A DNA stretch of 64,000 nucleotides from Acidobacteriaceae bacterium (lineage in GTDB: Bacteria; Acidobacteriota; Terriglobia; Terriglobales; Acidobacteriaceae), in the NCBI GenBank assembly GCA_028283625.1, contig JAPWKG010000016.1:24365-88364 (forward strand), given 5' to 3'. The notes under the pieces were generated by a model. It worked only from the letters and a program-made list of their open reading frames with translations. It was not told where the DNA came from and did no database searches. The translations under genes and the position numbers were made by a program. Positions 26,800 through 35,058 of the stretch are shown piece by piece. Every line of letters starts with the position of its first letter. Positions within the stretch are counted from its first letter, which is position 1.

Positions 26800-27564
26800 C
26801 TACAGCTTCGCGCGCAACGGCATCCCCGGATCGGCATACTGCAGCTCAGCGGCCTGCGTCTCATTACGCAGAATCTGATGGTGCAGACAGTAGAGCGCCA
26901 GCTCCAGACGATCGCTCACGCCGAGCTTGTCATATACCTTGCGCAGGTAGTTCTTGATCACCTGTTCGGTCGTGCCGATCTGGTAGGCGATCTCCTTGTT
27001 CCGCATACCACGCGTAATGCAGGCAATGATCGCCAACTCTTTCTCGCTCAGCTTCGGTTGCGTGCGCGGGTTGGTCAGCGCCGCGGCCTGTGCACGATAG
27101 GCGTCAATCACCCAGGAGATCGACTGGTTATCAATCCATGTCTCTCCCGCAGCAATCTTGCGTACGCACTTGATCAGCAGGTCTGGCGTAATCGAACGCG
27201 GCACCACGCCACGAACGCCGCGCCGGTACAGTTCGACCGTATTGCTCTCATCGCTTTCGCTCACCTGAACAATCAACTTGGCATCCGGCGCACGGCGCAC
27301 AAACTCCGGAATCGCATCGACCGTGCCCGCAATCAACTGCCCTTCCAGCAGCACGATATCCGTGGGGAAACGCTGCAACGCGGCGTACAGATTCTCCAGC
27401 GTCTCTGCCTGCGCAACCACGCGAATGTCGTCTTCAAGAGCAAAAATCTTGCGAATGCCGACCCGATAGATCGCCTGCGAATCCGCAAGGATGACGCGTA
27501 TCTGGCCTTCTGAAGGAGTACCACTGACTTCTGTTGTGTTGTCTAATTCTTCGTCGAAACTCAT
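26800..27564 (-). CDS. NarL/LuxR-type response regulator with degenerate receiver
   Basis: 254 residues: receiver-like domain (about 22-140), then LuxR-type helix-turn-helix (LSEKELAIIACITRGMRNKEIA, about 185-235). The receiver lacks the usual chemistry: the phosphoacceptor Asp position reads DIVLLEGQL (Glu), the first acidic pair is DS in LADSQAIYRVG, and the conserved Lys is missing (GVRGVVPRS). Glu can mimic phosphoaspartate, so the protein may be constantly active or respond to another signal. Its start overlaps the PilZ gene stop by 4 bp, and no histidine kinase is nearby. Confidence 0.85.
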   Translation of the reverse strand: MSFDEELDNTTEVSGTPSEGQIRVILADSQAIYRVGIRKIFALEDDIRVVAQAETLENLYAALQRFPTDIVLLEGQLIAGTVDAIPEFVRRAPDAKLIVQVSESDESNTVELYRRGVRGVVPRSITPDLLIKCVRKIAAGETWIDNQSISWVIDAYRAQAAALTNPRTQPKLSEKELAIIACITRGMRNKEIAYQIGTTEQVIKNYLRKVYDKLGVSDRLELALYCLHHQILRNETQAAELQYADPGMPLRAKL

Positions 27565-27896
27565 ACCTGCTCAGCTTTCAGGGAATATTCGTCGATCACC
27601 GCAGCCGCTACGGTCAGGCCATTCTCCGCACGATGCCGCACGATCCGTCCAACGCAACTGACTACAACATCTCCCGTGCCACCCATGACATCCGCCGGCA
27701 TATTGATCCGGAAACGTATCACCGTATCAACCGGAGGAAGCTCTTCCCCGATAAACAGCACACCGTTTGCAGACACATCGCGGGTCACCGCCCGATACTC
27801 TCGCCCGTCAGCGTTCAACGTCACGGCAAGATGCAGGGGAAAACGAACAGAAGCACGTACCGGTTCGTTATCCGTAACAGCTTGGCTAGGGTTCAT
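27561..27896 (-). CDS. PilZ domain protein, probable c-di-GMP receptor
   Basis: 111 residues, a single PilZ domain. The two ligand motifs are present: RASVR (RxxxR, about residue 14) and DVSANG (D/NxSxxG, about residue 40). It should bind cyclic di-GMP. The 4-bp overlap with the LuxR-type regulator indicates co-translation, so the pair may form a c-di-GMP-controlled transcription switch (inference). Confidence 0.82.
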   Translation of the reverse strand: MNPSQAVTDNEPVRASVRFPLHLAVTLNADGREYRAVTRDVSANGVLFIGEELPPVDTVIRFRINMPADVMGGTGDVVVSCVGRIVRHRAENGLTVAAAVIDEYSLKAEQV

Positions 27897-28263
27897 CTTC
27901 CATCCTCGAAACCTGAGAATCTCAACCGCGTTCTTTCAGGCTCTCGGGAGTAATTCTATTGTAACTACCACCGGTTACCGCACCGACTTTAGTGGAGTTT
28001 TTCGCTGGAGACTTCGCCTTTTCCCAACTCGGGCACGCCTCGCCGGGATTCCAGGCCTTCTGCCCTGCTTCAGAACAGATCCTGGCTCAATCTCCACCAC
28101 GCTCCACAAAAAGCTCTTACGACCTCGGTGCCGCCGACTGCGTTACCTTCTATCCCGACCGCCAGGAAAAAACTCAGCTTCTATCGGTATGGGACGCGTT
28201 TGCACGACAAAAGATGTACTTCCCCAGGCAAAAGCAGGGCCGCGCGGCGCATATCCGCGATAA
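27897..28263. other. Intergenic stretch without a convincing gene
   Basis: 367 bp between the PilZ gene and the esterase-like gene. It should contain the PilZ promoter near its left end; a weak GTAAC/GTTAC hairpin is at about 27961-27978. A GTG-started 91-codon plus-strand frame (27992-28267) has no ribosome site or recognisable protein features. Confidence 0.4.
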
Positions 28264-28980
28264 CTAGAGATAAATCTGCACCATACGCTGCCACCACGGC
28301 CAGCCGGACTCCGCCTGCTCCCCCCAGAGATCCAGCCGCACCGGAATGCCCTTGGAGCGCATCACTCCGGCCAGCGCCTCATTTTCCTTACGTACCGCGT
28401 CCCTTGCCCCAGCGGCCAGCACGAAACTGCTGCGCCGCAACTGCTCCAGATAGGCCTGCTCCCGAGCGCCGGGCAAATAATCCAGCGGCAGATTAAAGTA
28501 ACTCGCGTCCTCGTAGTGGCCGCCCAGCAACCCTGCCTGCTTCAGGTCGAAGATGCCACTCATCGACAACGCGCTTGAAAAAAGCTGCGGATGCTTCAGC
28601 GCAAGATTAACCGCCCGATAGCCGCCAGCCGCGCATCCTGCGGTCGAAAGCCGGGGGCGCCGATTCTTACTTCGTATCAAAGGCACCACATCCTCTAGAA
28701 CGTACCGCTCATAACGCACCTCGGCTCGAGGACGAAGCTCCGGCGCCAGCTCCTGGCTCCACCACCCCTCGACCTCACCTTCATCAAGGCAAAAGAGCTG
28801 CAAACGGCCATGCTCCAGCTTTTCGCCGAGCGCCTTCACCATCCCGCGATCTTCAAAGTCATAGAACCGCCCACCGGCTACCGGAAAAACCACGACCGGA
28901 ACCCCATCATGCCCAAAAACCAGCAACTCCATCTCCCGGCTCAGGTCCTTCGACCACCAGCGGTGATATTCGCGGTTCAT
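28264..28980 (-). CDS. Esterase-like alpha/beta-hydrolase protein lacking the nucleophile serine
   Basis: 238 residues from MNREYHRWWSKDLSREMEL, chosen because GAGG lies 8 bases upstream of this ATG. The fold resembles the esterase D/PHB-depolymerase-like group (hydrophobic VPVVVFPVAGG strand, FCLDEG, then LKHPQLFSSALSMSG). At the nucleophile elbow, where relatives have G-x-S-x-G, this protein reads STAGCAAGGYRA: the codon is GCG (Ala) where TCG (Ser) is expected. It is therefore probably not a classical esterase. It stands alone between the regulator pair and rpsP. Confidence 0.72.
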   Translation of the reverse strand: MNREYHRWWSKDLSREMELLVFGHDGVPVVVFPVAGGRFYDFEDRGMVKALGEKLEHGRLQLFCLDEGEVEGWWSQELAPELRPRAEVRYERYVLEDVVPLIRSKNRRPRLSTAGCAAGGYRAVNLALKHPQLFSSALSMSGIFDLKQAGLLGGHYEDASYFNLPLDYLPGAREQAYLEQLRRSSFVLAAGARDAVRKENEALAGVMRSKGIPVRLDLWGEQAESGWPWWQRMVQIYL

Positions 28981-29310
28981 ATGGAACGCCTCACAAAACG
29001 GCTGCACTGCCTGTAACATCTGAGCGCAAAGACCCCCTCCCGGGTTGCGCTGCCCCTCTCCCGGAGCCCTTCCCGGAACACCCGGCTCCGTGCCCAGGCC
29101 CGGCTCTCGCAGCAATCCACAGCCCGCCCGCCCTCTCACCTCACTCCCGTTTCCGGGCAAATAAAGGGAATTCGGCTTGCCCCAACCCTGAAAATCCGCG
29201 ATAATAAGTCGTTCGGACTATCTGCGTCCGCCCGGTGTGTCGATTAGCGTCCACGCCGAGCGTGTCAACCCTGAACAACCAAGTTTCTGTACTTTGAGAG
29301 GATTTTCCCT

Positions 29311-29574
29311 GTGTTGATGATTCGTTTGGCGCGTGTTGGCGCCCGCAAGCAGCCTCAGTACCGCGTCGTTGTCATCGAAAAGGACCGTGCTCGCAACGGC
29401 CGTTCGATCGAAGTGGTCGGCACCTACAACCCCCGCACCAACCCGGCTTCCGTTCTGCTGAAGACCGACCGCATCGCTTACTGGACCGCTAAGGGCGCTC
29501 AGATGTCGGACACCGTTGCCAAGCTGGCCTCCAAGTACGTTCCGGCTGAAGCGACCGAAACCGCTGCCGCCTAA
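29311..29574 (+). CDS. rpsP: 30S ribosomal protein S16
   Basis: 87 residues, starting with GTG (MLMIRLARVGARKQPQYRVVV); GAGAGGA eight bases upstream supports the GTG over the internal ATG two codons later. First gene of the classic rpsP-khpA-rimM-trmD-rplS group. Confidence 0.96.
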   Translation: MLMIRLARVGARKQPQYRVVVIEKDRARNGRSIEVVGTYNPRTNPASVLLKTDRIAYWTAKGAQMSDTVAKLASKYVPAEATETAAA

Positions 29575-29844
29575 GGTAACGTTCCCTGAGTAACTGGGAT
29601 ACTGCACACCGGAGGACCGTCACGTGTCCAAAGATTTGGCCATGTGCACGGCTCCCTCGGGTATGCTTTTCCTCAGAAAGTATTGTCCCTGAACAGGTTC
29701 TCCTAAACAGGAGATTCCGCGTCTTACTCTGGTAGAGGACTTCCCTTTACGAGCGTCGCGTGGAGGATGGGGCTCTCTTCACTCGCCATTTCCGTCCCAT
29801 TTTGGGAAAATGTTCCGGGTGCAACTTTTCCTCTGAGGTGCCAG

Positions 29845-30153
29845 TTGAACGAAGCGGTAGATTCCACCATGGGCGTGAACGGCGTCAACGCTATGAAGTC
29901 GTTGATGACAGACGTAGCCCGCGCGCTTGTCGATGATTCGGATGCCGTCCGAATTGATGTATTCGATGAGAACGACACCACCGTGCTACGCCTGTTCGTT
30001 GCTCCGGACGATGTCGGCAAGATTATCGGGAAACAGGGCCGCACGGCCCGCTCGCTGCGCACCATCCTTTCGGCTGCCAGCATGAAGCTGCAACATCGTT
30101 TCGCTCTCGACATCGTTGAGGCCGACGACATGGAGCTCGACGAAGGCGAGTAA
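29845..30153 (+). CDS. khpA: KH-domain RNA-binding protein KhpA
   Basis: 102 residues if started at TTG 29845, the only candidate with a clear site (GAGG, six bases). ATG 29869 or 29893 would give the shorter form closer to the family's usual 75-80 residues. The KH GxxG loop is VGKIIGKQGRTARSLR. KhpA, with KhpB/Jag, binds many RNAs and influences cell elongation. The 270 bp before it contain only a small TCTCCT/AGGAGA hairpin near 29699-29714 and no other gene. Confidence 0.86.
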   Translation: MNEAVDSTMGVNGVNAMKSLMTDVARALVDDSDAVRIDVFDENDTTVLRLFVAPDDVGKIIGKQGRTARSLRTILSAASMKLQHRFALDIVEADDMELDEGE

Positions 30154-30245
30154 CCTCCCTTCGCAACGCAAGACAACCGGTCAGGACAGGCTCTCGCCAC
30201 GCGAGGGCCTTTTCTCATGCCCGCTCTGCCCTACACTAGGAAGCT

Positions 30246-30827
30246 GTGACCAACGCCGCTCAATCCGAATGGTTTGCCATCGCTCAGCTGCTGCGCTCTC
30301 AAGGCCGCCGCGGCGAGCTTCTGGCCGAACCCCTGACCGATCTGGACGTCTTTCATGACGGCCGCGAGGTTTTTCTGGTTTCCTCCGGCGAGCCAACCGC
30401 CTCCACCCCGGCGCGCCTGCTCGAAGCCCACTTCTTCCCCACCGGCCGCAACGCCGGCCGTATCGTGCTCAAGCTCTCCGGATCGGAATCCATCACCGAC
30501 GCCGAAGCGCTCGAAGGCCAACACCTCTTCATCCCGGCCAGCTCCCTGCCTGCCCTGGAAGAGGGCACCTGGTTCGTGCGCGATCTCATCGGCTCCACGC
30601 TCTTTGACCGAGGCAACGCCGCTGGCACCATCGTCGACATCCAGTTCCCCGTCGGCAGCGATGGCCGCCGCCTGGAAGACGCGCCCTCCCTGCTTGAGGT
30701 CGAGACCGCGCCCGACACCGAGACCGTGCTGATCCCGCTCGTACTCGCCTGGATCGAATCCGTAGACGCGGAAGCCCGCGCAGTCCGCATGAACCTTCCC
30801 GACGGCCTGCTGGCCACCGAGGCCTGA
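30246..30827 (+). CDS. rimM: Ribosome maturation factor RimM
   Basis: 193 residues from a GTG codon with AGGA upstream. N-terminal RimM barrel (WFAIAQLLRSQGRRGELLAEPLTD) and C-terminal PRC barrel (FVRDLIGSTLFD ... LIPLVLAWIESVD). It assists 30S head assembly. It ends 3 bp before trmD, so the two genes are coupled. Confidence 0.95.
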   Translation: MTNAAQSEWFAIAQLLRSQGRRGELLAEPLTDLDVFHDGREVFLVSSGEPTASTPARLLEAHFFPTGRNAGRIVLKLSGSESITDAEALEGQHLFIPASSLPALEEGTWFVRDLIGSTLFDRGNAAGTIVDIQFPVGSDGRRLEDAPSLLEVETAPDTETVLIPLVLAWIESVDAEARAVRMNLPDGLLATEA

Positions 30828-30830
30828 GTC

Positions 30831-31658
30831 ATGCGCTTCGATATTCTCACCATCTTCCCGCGCTTCTTTGACGACATCTTCGCGCACGGCGTCCTGCAGC
30901 GAGCCCTGCGCAACGGCCTCGCGGAAGCACACACCCACGATCTTCGGCACTTTACCCATGACCGCCACAAGACCGTGGATGACCGCCCCTTCGGCGGCGG
31001 CGAGGGCATGGTGCTCAAAGCACAACCCATCCTCGAAGCCGCGGCAGCGCTCGGCATCACCCCCAAGGCCGAGCGCGATCCCCGGCGCGAGACGGTGATC
31101 CTTCTTTCCGCCTCCGGCAAGCGCTTCACCCAGCCCATTGCCCGCCGTCTCAGCCAGCTTCAGCGCGTCACCCTCATCTGTGGCCGTTATGAAGGCGTCG
31201 ACGAGCGCATCAGCCAGCTGCTTTGCGACGAAGAGCTCTCCATCGGAGACTACGTCCTGACCGGCGGCGAGCTGCCCGCAGCCATCCTCCTCGACGCCAC
31301 CGTACGCCTGCTCCCCGGCGTGCTCGGCCACGAGGACTCCAACAAGTACGAGAGCTTCGGCGACGCCGACGAAGGCGGCCTGCACAACGACACCGACGGC
31401 GTTCCCCGCTCCACCCACGGCTCCGGCGGGCTCCTCGATTACCCCCACTACACCCGCCCCGCTGACCTCGCCGGCGTCGCCATTCCTCCCGTGCTCACCG
31501 GCGGCGACCACCTCGCCATCCGACGCTGGCGCCGCGAGGCCGCCTTGGAAAAAACCGCGCGCAATCGACCCGAGCTGCTGCAAAAGGCCGAGCTCTCCGA
31601 GCGCGACCGCGAGCATTTAGCACAGCTCGGCTTCGAGCTCGAAAAGAACGCTCTGTAA
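30831..31658 (+). CDS. trmD: tRNA (guanine-N1)-methyltransferase TrmD
   Basis: 275 residues. The start [44 protein letters not shown] and the trefoil-knot SAM site [14 protein letters not shown] are all present. It makes m1G37 in tRNA and prevents frameshifting. Slightly longer C-terminus than Escherichia coli, with an insert around [14 protein letters not shown]. Confidence 0.96.
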   Translation: MRFDILTIFPRFFDDIFAHGVLQRALRNGLAEAHTHDLRHFTHDRHKTVDDRPFGGGEGMVLKAQPILEAAAALGITPKAERDPRRETVILLSASGKRFTQPIARRLSQLQRVTLICGRYEGVDERISQLLCDEELSIGDYVLTGGELPAAILLDATVRLLPGVLGHEDSNKYESFGDADEGGLHNDTDGVPRSTHGSGGLLDYPHYTRPADLAGVAIPPVLTGGDHLAIRRWRREAALEKTARNRPELLQKAELSERDREHLAQLGFELEKNAL

Positions 31659-31726
31659 AACAAGGAACAAAATCAGTAACCCGTGGTACACTAGACCCTG
31701 CGACTTCTAAGCAAGGAATCCGTACC

Positions 31727-32083
31727 ATGTCCATCAATCCGATCATGCAGAAGCTGGCCGAAAAGCTCCAGCGCACCGATCTTCCGGAATTCGGCCCCGG
31801 CGACACCGTTCGCGTGCAGGTCAAGATTAAGGAAGGCGAAAAAGAGCGTCTCCAGGCTTTCGAAGGCCTGGTTATCGCCTGCCGCAAGGGCCCCCAAGGC
31901 TCTTTCACCGTTCGTAAGATGAGCTTCGGCCAGGGTGTCGAGCGCATCTTCCCGTACAACTCCAAGGTAGTCGACCGCGTTGAAAAGATTCGTTCTTTCC
32001 GCGTTCGTCGCGCAAAGCTCTTCTACATCCGTGCTCTGCGTGGCAAGGCTGCCCGTCTGCGTGAGGTTGACCGCAAGGCCTAG
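31727..32083 (+). CDS. rplS: 50S ribosomal protein L19
   Basis: 118 residues, standard length: [32 protein letters not shown] and the C-terminal [17 protein letters not shown]. Last gene of the rpsP group, followed by a strong terminator. Confidence 0.96.
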   Translation: MSINPIMQKLAEKLQRTDLPEFGPGDTVRVQVKIKEGEKERLQAFEGLVIACRKGPQGSFTVRKMSFGQGVERIFPYNSKVVDRVEKIRSFRVRRAKLFYIRALRGKAARLREVDRKA

Positions 32084-32104
32084 TCTTACGCCGTACCAAG
32101 CCAA

Positions 32105-32142
32105 AAAGAGCGAGGGCACCCCACCGGGTGCCCTCGCTCTTT
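32105..32142 (+). terminator. Terminator after rplS
   Basis: 17-bp stem AAAGAGCGAGGGCACCC with 4-base loop CACC and complementary arm ending CTCTTT. The A run on the left lets it serve the convergent gene too. Confidence 0.9.
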
Positions 32143-32167
32143 GCTCTTCAGGCCTCGTTTCCAGCCG

Positions 32168-33232
32168 CTACTGCGAACTCCCTGTCGGCTTCGGCGCTTC
32201 AGCCGCAGCGCTGCTTGCCTGCTTCTTCTCCGCGGCCTCAGCCTGCTCTATCGGGACGCACGGCTGCTCTGGCGCCGCCTCGCCGGGAAGCGCTACCGGA
32301 GCAGGCATCCTCATCTGCCCCTGCGGACAAGCCGCGAGCAACATCTTCGGCTTCAGACTGACCGGCGTAGGCGGCGGCGCCACAAGGCCACTGAGCTTCT
32401 CATTGGCTTTGCTGCCCGGCCACACATACGGCGCCTTCGTCGCCACACCGTACCCCACCTCCGGATACCGCGACGGAAGCTGGAACTCACGATTCACCAG
32501 CACATAGGCCGACACCGGCTTCTTGCCAGCCAGCAGGTGCTTATCGCTACCGATCTGCAACGTATGTTCGTCTGCCCGCACCGTCAGCGTCGCGCCTTCA
32601 AACGCATTCTTCTGCTCACGCGACCCCGGAAACTCCTGGCTGGAAACCATCGTCACCCCAATACCCGGCACAAAAAGGTAGAGGAAGTGGAAGTCGGCGA
32701 TGTCGTAGTTCAGCTCCGCCTTGCCGATCACACCATCCACCGTAAACGTGCCCCGAGCAATCGAAAGCGGTGTTGTCTTGGGCGGCTTCACCTTCTTGGC
32801 ATGCAGCTTCTTGCCGTGCTGGTCATAGCCCAGCTCTTCAGCTGTCTGGAAGACCGGCTTCCCGTTGGCATCGAAGACCGGGTGCCCTTCCTTATCGCGC
32901 TGCTGTTGCACCGGAGGGTTGAACATCGGCTTGCCCTCAGGATCGAGCTGCTGCTTGCCCTCCTCATCCAGAATCGGCGTGGCCGGCAGCACGATAATCT
33001 CCGTCGGCCCGGTATACGGCACCTTTTCCTTATGGAAGAGGCTTCCCTTCTTCGCAGGCTCGTTCTGTCCAGCCGCCTTGGCACTCTCTCCGCCGGCCTG
33101 CTGCTGTGCGGTCGACGCGGAAGGCGCTGCCGCCGCCGTATCGCTCTGTTGAGCCTGTGCTCCCGTGCCCAGCGCCAACCCCATCACGCTCACGCAGCAC
33201 CAAGTCCACGAGTGCAAACGCATCCTAGCCAT
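32168..33232 (-). CDS. Hypothetical secreted protein with Gly-Lys-Pro repeats
   Basis: 354 residues from MARMRLHSWTWCCVSVMG; AGGAGAGG lies 6-8 bases before this ATG. A signal peptide ends at GAQAQQ, followed by a Ser/Ala/Gln-rich linker. Residues 90-140 contain three short repeats of the form D-x-x-G-K/H-P-x-F (EEGKQQLDPEGKPMF, KEGHPVFDANGKPVF). The rest is beta-rich, and the C-terminus is Ala/Glu/Pro-rich. No family recognised. It is inserted head-on between rplS and rnhB, which are neighbours in many genomes. Confidence 0.7.
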   Translation of the reverse strand: MARMRLHSWTWCCVSVMGLALGTGAQAQQSDTAAAAPSASTAQQQAGGESAKAAGQNEPAKKGSLFHKEKVPYTGPTEIIVLPATPILDEEGKQQLDPEGKPMFNPPVQQQRDKEGHPVFDANGKPVFQTAEELGYDQHGKKLHAKKVKPPKTTPLSIARGTFTVDGVIGKAELNYDIADFHFLYLFVPGIGVTMVSSQEFPGSREQKNAFEGATLTVRADEHTLQIGSDKHLLAGKKPVSAYVLVNREFQLPSRYPEVGYGVATKAPYVWPGSKANEKLSGLVAPPPTPVSLKPKMLLAACPQGQMRMPAPVALPGEAAPEQPCVPIEQAEAAEKKQASSAAAEAPKPTGSSQ

Positions 33233-33419
33233 CTCTTGCCTCTCCTGAGAACTGTCCCATTTTGATTCAGTGATAGCTGCAGCATAGTGCAGAATCTCCA
33301 AACTTCGACTCCCACTTTTGTGCGCTCCGCGGCATTGCTTCCGGGGCTTTCGGTCTGAAATCTGGCTAAACTGGAAGAAGCCCTCACCGCAGCTCCGCGC
33401 TGCGTCGGCGTTTTGCCTC

Positions 33420-34193
33420 ATGTCAACGCTCTTCCGTATTCCGCAACCCTCCGGCGTCACCAAAGCGACCGCCAAGCAGAAGATGCTGAAACAGCTGGTC
33501 TGCTCGAATGCTCCGGAAGAGGCTCTTCGCTACCACGGCTACCGTCATATCGCGGGCGTCGACGAAGTCGGCCGCGGCGCTCTCTTCGGCCCGGTGGTCG
33601 CCGCCGCGGTCATTCTGCCGGAAAAGGTCGACGAGCTGGAGCAGATGGGGCTCACCGACTCCAAGCAGCTCGACCAGCAGCAGCGCGAAACACTCGACAC
33701 CAGGATCCGCTCCATGGCGCTCGCCTTTGCCGTCGCCGAGGTCGACGCCAGCACCATCGACCGCATCAACATCTACCAGGCCTCACGCCTGGCCATGCTG
33801 CAGGCGGTCAACGCGCTCAGCCTATCTCCCGATCACCTGATCCTGGACGCCATGCTCATCGACCACCCCTGCGCCCAGACCAAGCTCTACTACGGCGACG
33901 CTCTCTGCCTCTCCATCGCCGCCGCCTCGGTCGTCGCCAAGGTCTACCGCGACGCGCTGATGTGCGAGGCCGACAAGCTGCACCCTGCCTACGGTCTGGC
34001 CGCGCACAAAGGCTATGCCACCCCGGCACACCGTAAAGCGCTCCGCACGTTCGGCCCTACGCCGCTGCACCGGCGCAGCTTCGCCCCCGTCGCGGCGCTG
34101 TACGCGCAGAACGAACACGCCGCTCAACCTAAAGGCCTCTTTCCCGACCCGATCGCCCCGAAGGGTACGTCCCGGGAGCCTGCCGCTTCATAA
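33420..34193 (+). CDS. rnhB: Ribonuclease HII
   Basis: 257 residues from ATG 33420; an internal ATG at 33483 would give a form closer to average length. Catalytic acidic residues are in AGVDEVGRGALFGPVVAAAV (DE), LTDSKQL and LILDAMLID (D). It removes ribonucleotides from RNA-DNA hybrids. The tail after residue 225 is extended and Pro-rich. Confidence 0.93.
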   Translation: MSTLFRIPQPSGVTKATAKQKMLKQLVCSNAPEEALRYHGYRHIAGVDEVGRGALFGPVVAAAVILPEKVDELEQMGLTDSKQLDQQQRETLDTRIRSMALAFAVAEVDASTIDRINIYQASRLAMLQAVNALSLSPDHLILDAMLIDHPCAQTKLYYGDALCLSIAAASVVAKVYRDALMCEADKLHPAYGLAAHKGYATPAHRKALRTFGPTPLHRRSFAPVAALYAQNEHAAQPKGLFPDPIAPKGTSREPAAS

Positions 34194-34258
34194 CGTCTTC
34201 CTCTCCACCGCGTTCCCGGATAGCATCGAAATAGAACGGTCCCACCCCGCAATCACGT

Positions 34259-34993
34259 ATGAGTTTTCGAGTACTTTGCATCTGCGCCCATCCTGACGAC
34301 GAATGCTTTGCCTTCGGCGGAGCCCTTTCCCTCGCCGTGCAACGCGGCGCAGAAACCTACGTTCTCTGCGCCACCGACGGTCAGGCGGCCACCAACCGCG
34401 GCAGCTCCAGCTCTGGAAAAGAGCTCGGGCAGATTCGCCGTGCCGAGTTTGAAGCCTCCTGCAACGTGCTCAGGACCAGTGGGCATGAGCTGCTCGACTA
34501 CCAGGACGCTCAGCTTGAGTTCGAGCCTCTCTCCGCCATCGCGCAAAAGCTCGTCACCCGCATTCGCGCCATCCGCCCCCACATCATCCTCACCTTCGGC
34601 GGCGACGGCGCCTTGAACACCCATCCCGACCACACCTCCATCTCTGCGGCCACCACCGCGGCCTTCCACTGGGCCGGCCACCCCCGCCGCTTCCCTCAGT
34701 CCGGGGAGCTGTGGCAGCCGCAGCGGCTCTTCTACCTCTCCGGCAGTCAGGTTCTTCCCGACCGCCACGCTCCGCTGCTCGCGCCCTGGACTCTCGCGCT
34801 CGACGTTTCCTCCGTTGTCGAGATCAAGATGGAAGCCTTCCGGCAGCACGTCTCGCAGGCGCCCGTCATGGCCTCCACGCAGGAGTACTTCAAACAGCAC
34901 GGCAGCTTTGAGCACTACACCCTGGCCGCCAGCTCTGTTCCCCAACCGGCACGCCAGTCCTCCGATCTCTTTGAAGGCGTAGCCGAGCTCTAG
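34259..34993 (+). CDS. PIG-L/LmbE-family deacetylase (possible BshB)
   Basis: 244 residues. The zinc motif AHPDDE is at residue 10, with a distal HPDH motif (THPDHTSIS, about residue 122). Family members deacetylate GlcNAc-containing small molecules. Because bshC is in the window, this could be the BshB deacetylase for GlcNAc-malate, but several PIG-L proteins usually coexist in these genomes, so this is inference. Confidence 0.83.
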   Translation: MSFRVLCICAHPDDECFAFGGALSLAVQRGAETYVLCATDGQAATNRGSSSSGKELGQIRRAEFEASCNVLRTSGHELLDYQDAQLEFEPLSAIAQKLVTRIRAIRPHIILTFGGDGALNTHPDHTSISAATTAAFHWAGHPRRFPQSGELWQPQRLFYLSGSQVLPDRHAPLLAPWTLALDVSSVVEIKMEAFRQHVSQAPVMASTQEYFKQHGSFEHYTLAASSVPQPARQSSDLFEGVAEL

Positions 34994-35010
34994 CCCTCGC
35001 GTCCAAACGC

Positions 35011-35042
35011 ACAACGGCGCATCCATCGGGATGCGCCGTTGT
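35011..35042. terminator. Bidirectional terminator hairpin
   Basis: 14-bp stem ACAACGGCGCATCC/GGATGCGCCGTTGT, loop ATCG, between the convergent genes ending at 34993 and 35059. Confidence 0.82.
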
Positions 35043-35058
35043 GTCTTCCGGTGCCGGG

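Noticed and set aside
27992..28267. 91-codon plus-strand frame in the gap left of the esterase-like gene
   Set aside because: GTG start without ribosome site, no hydrophobic core pattern or known motif; kept only as intergenic.
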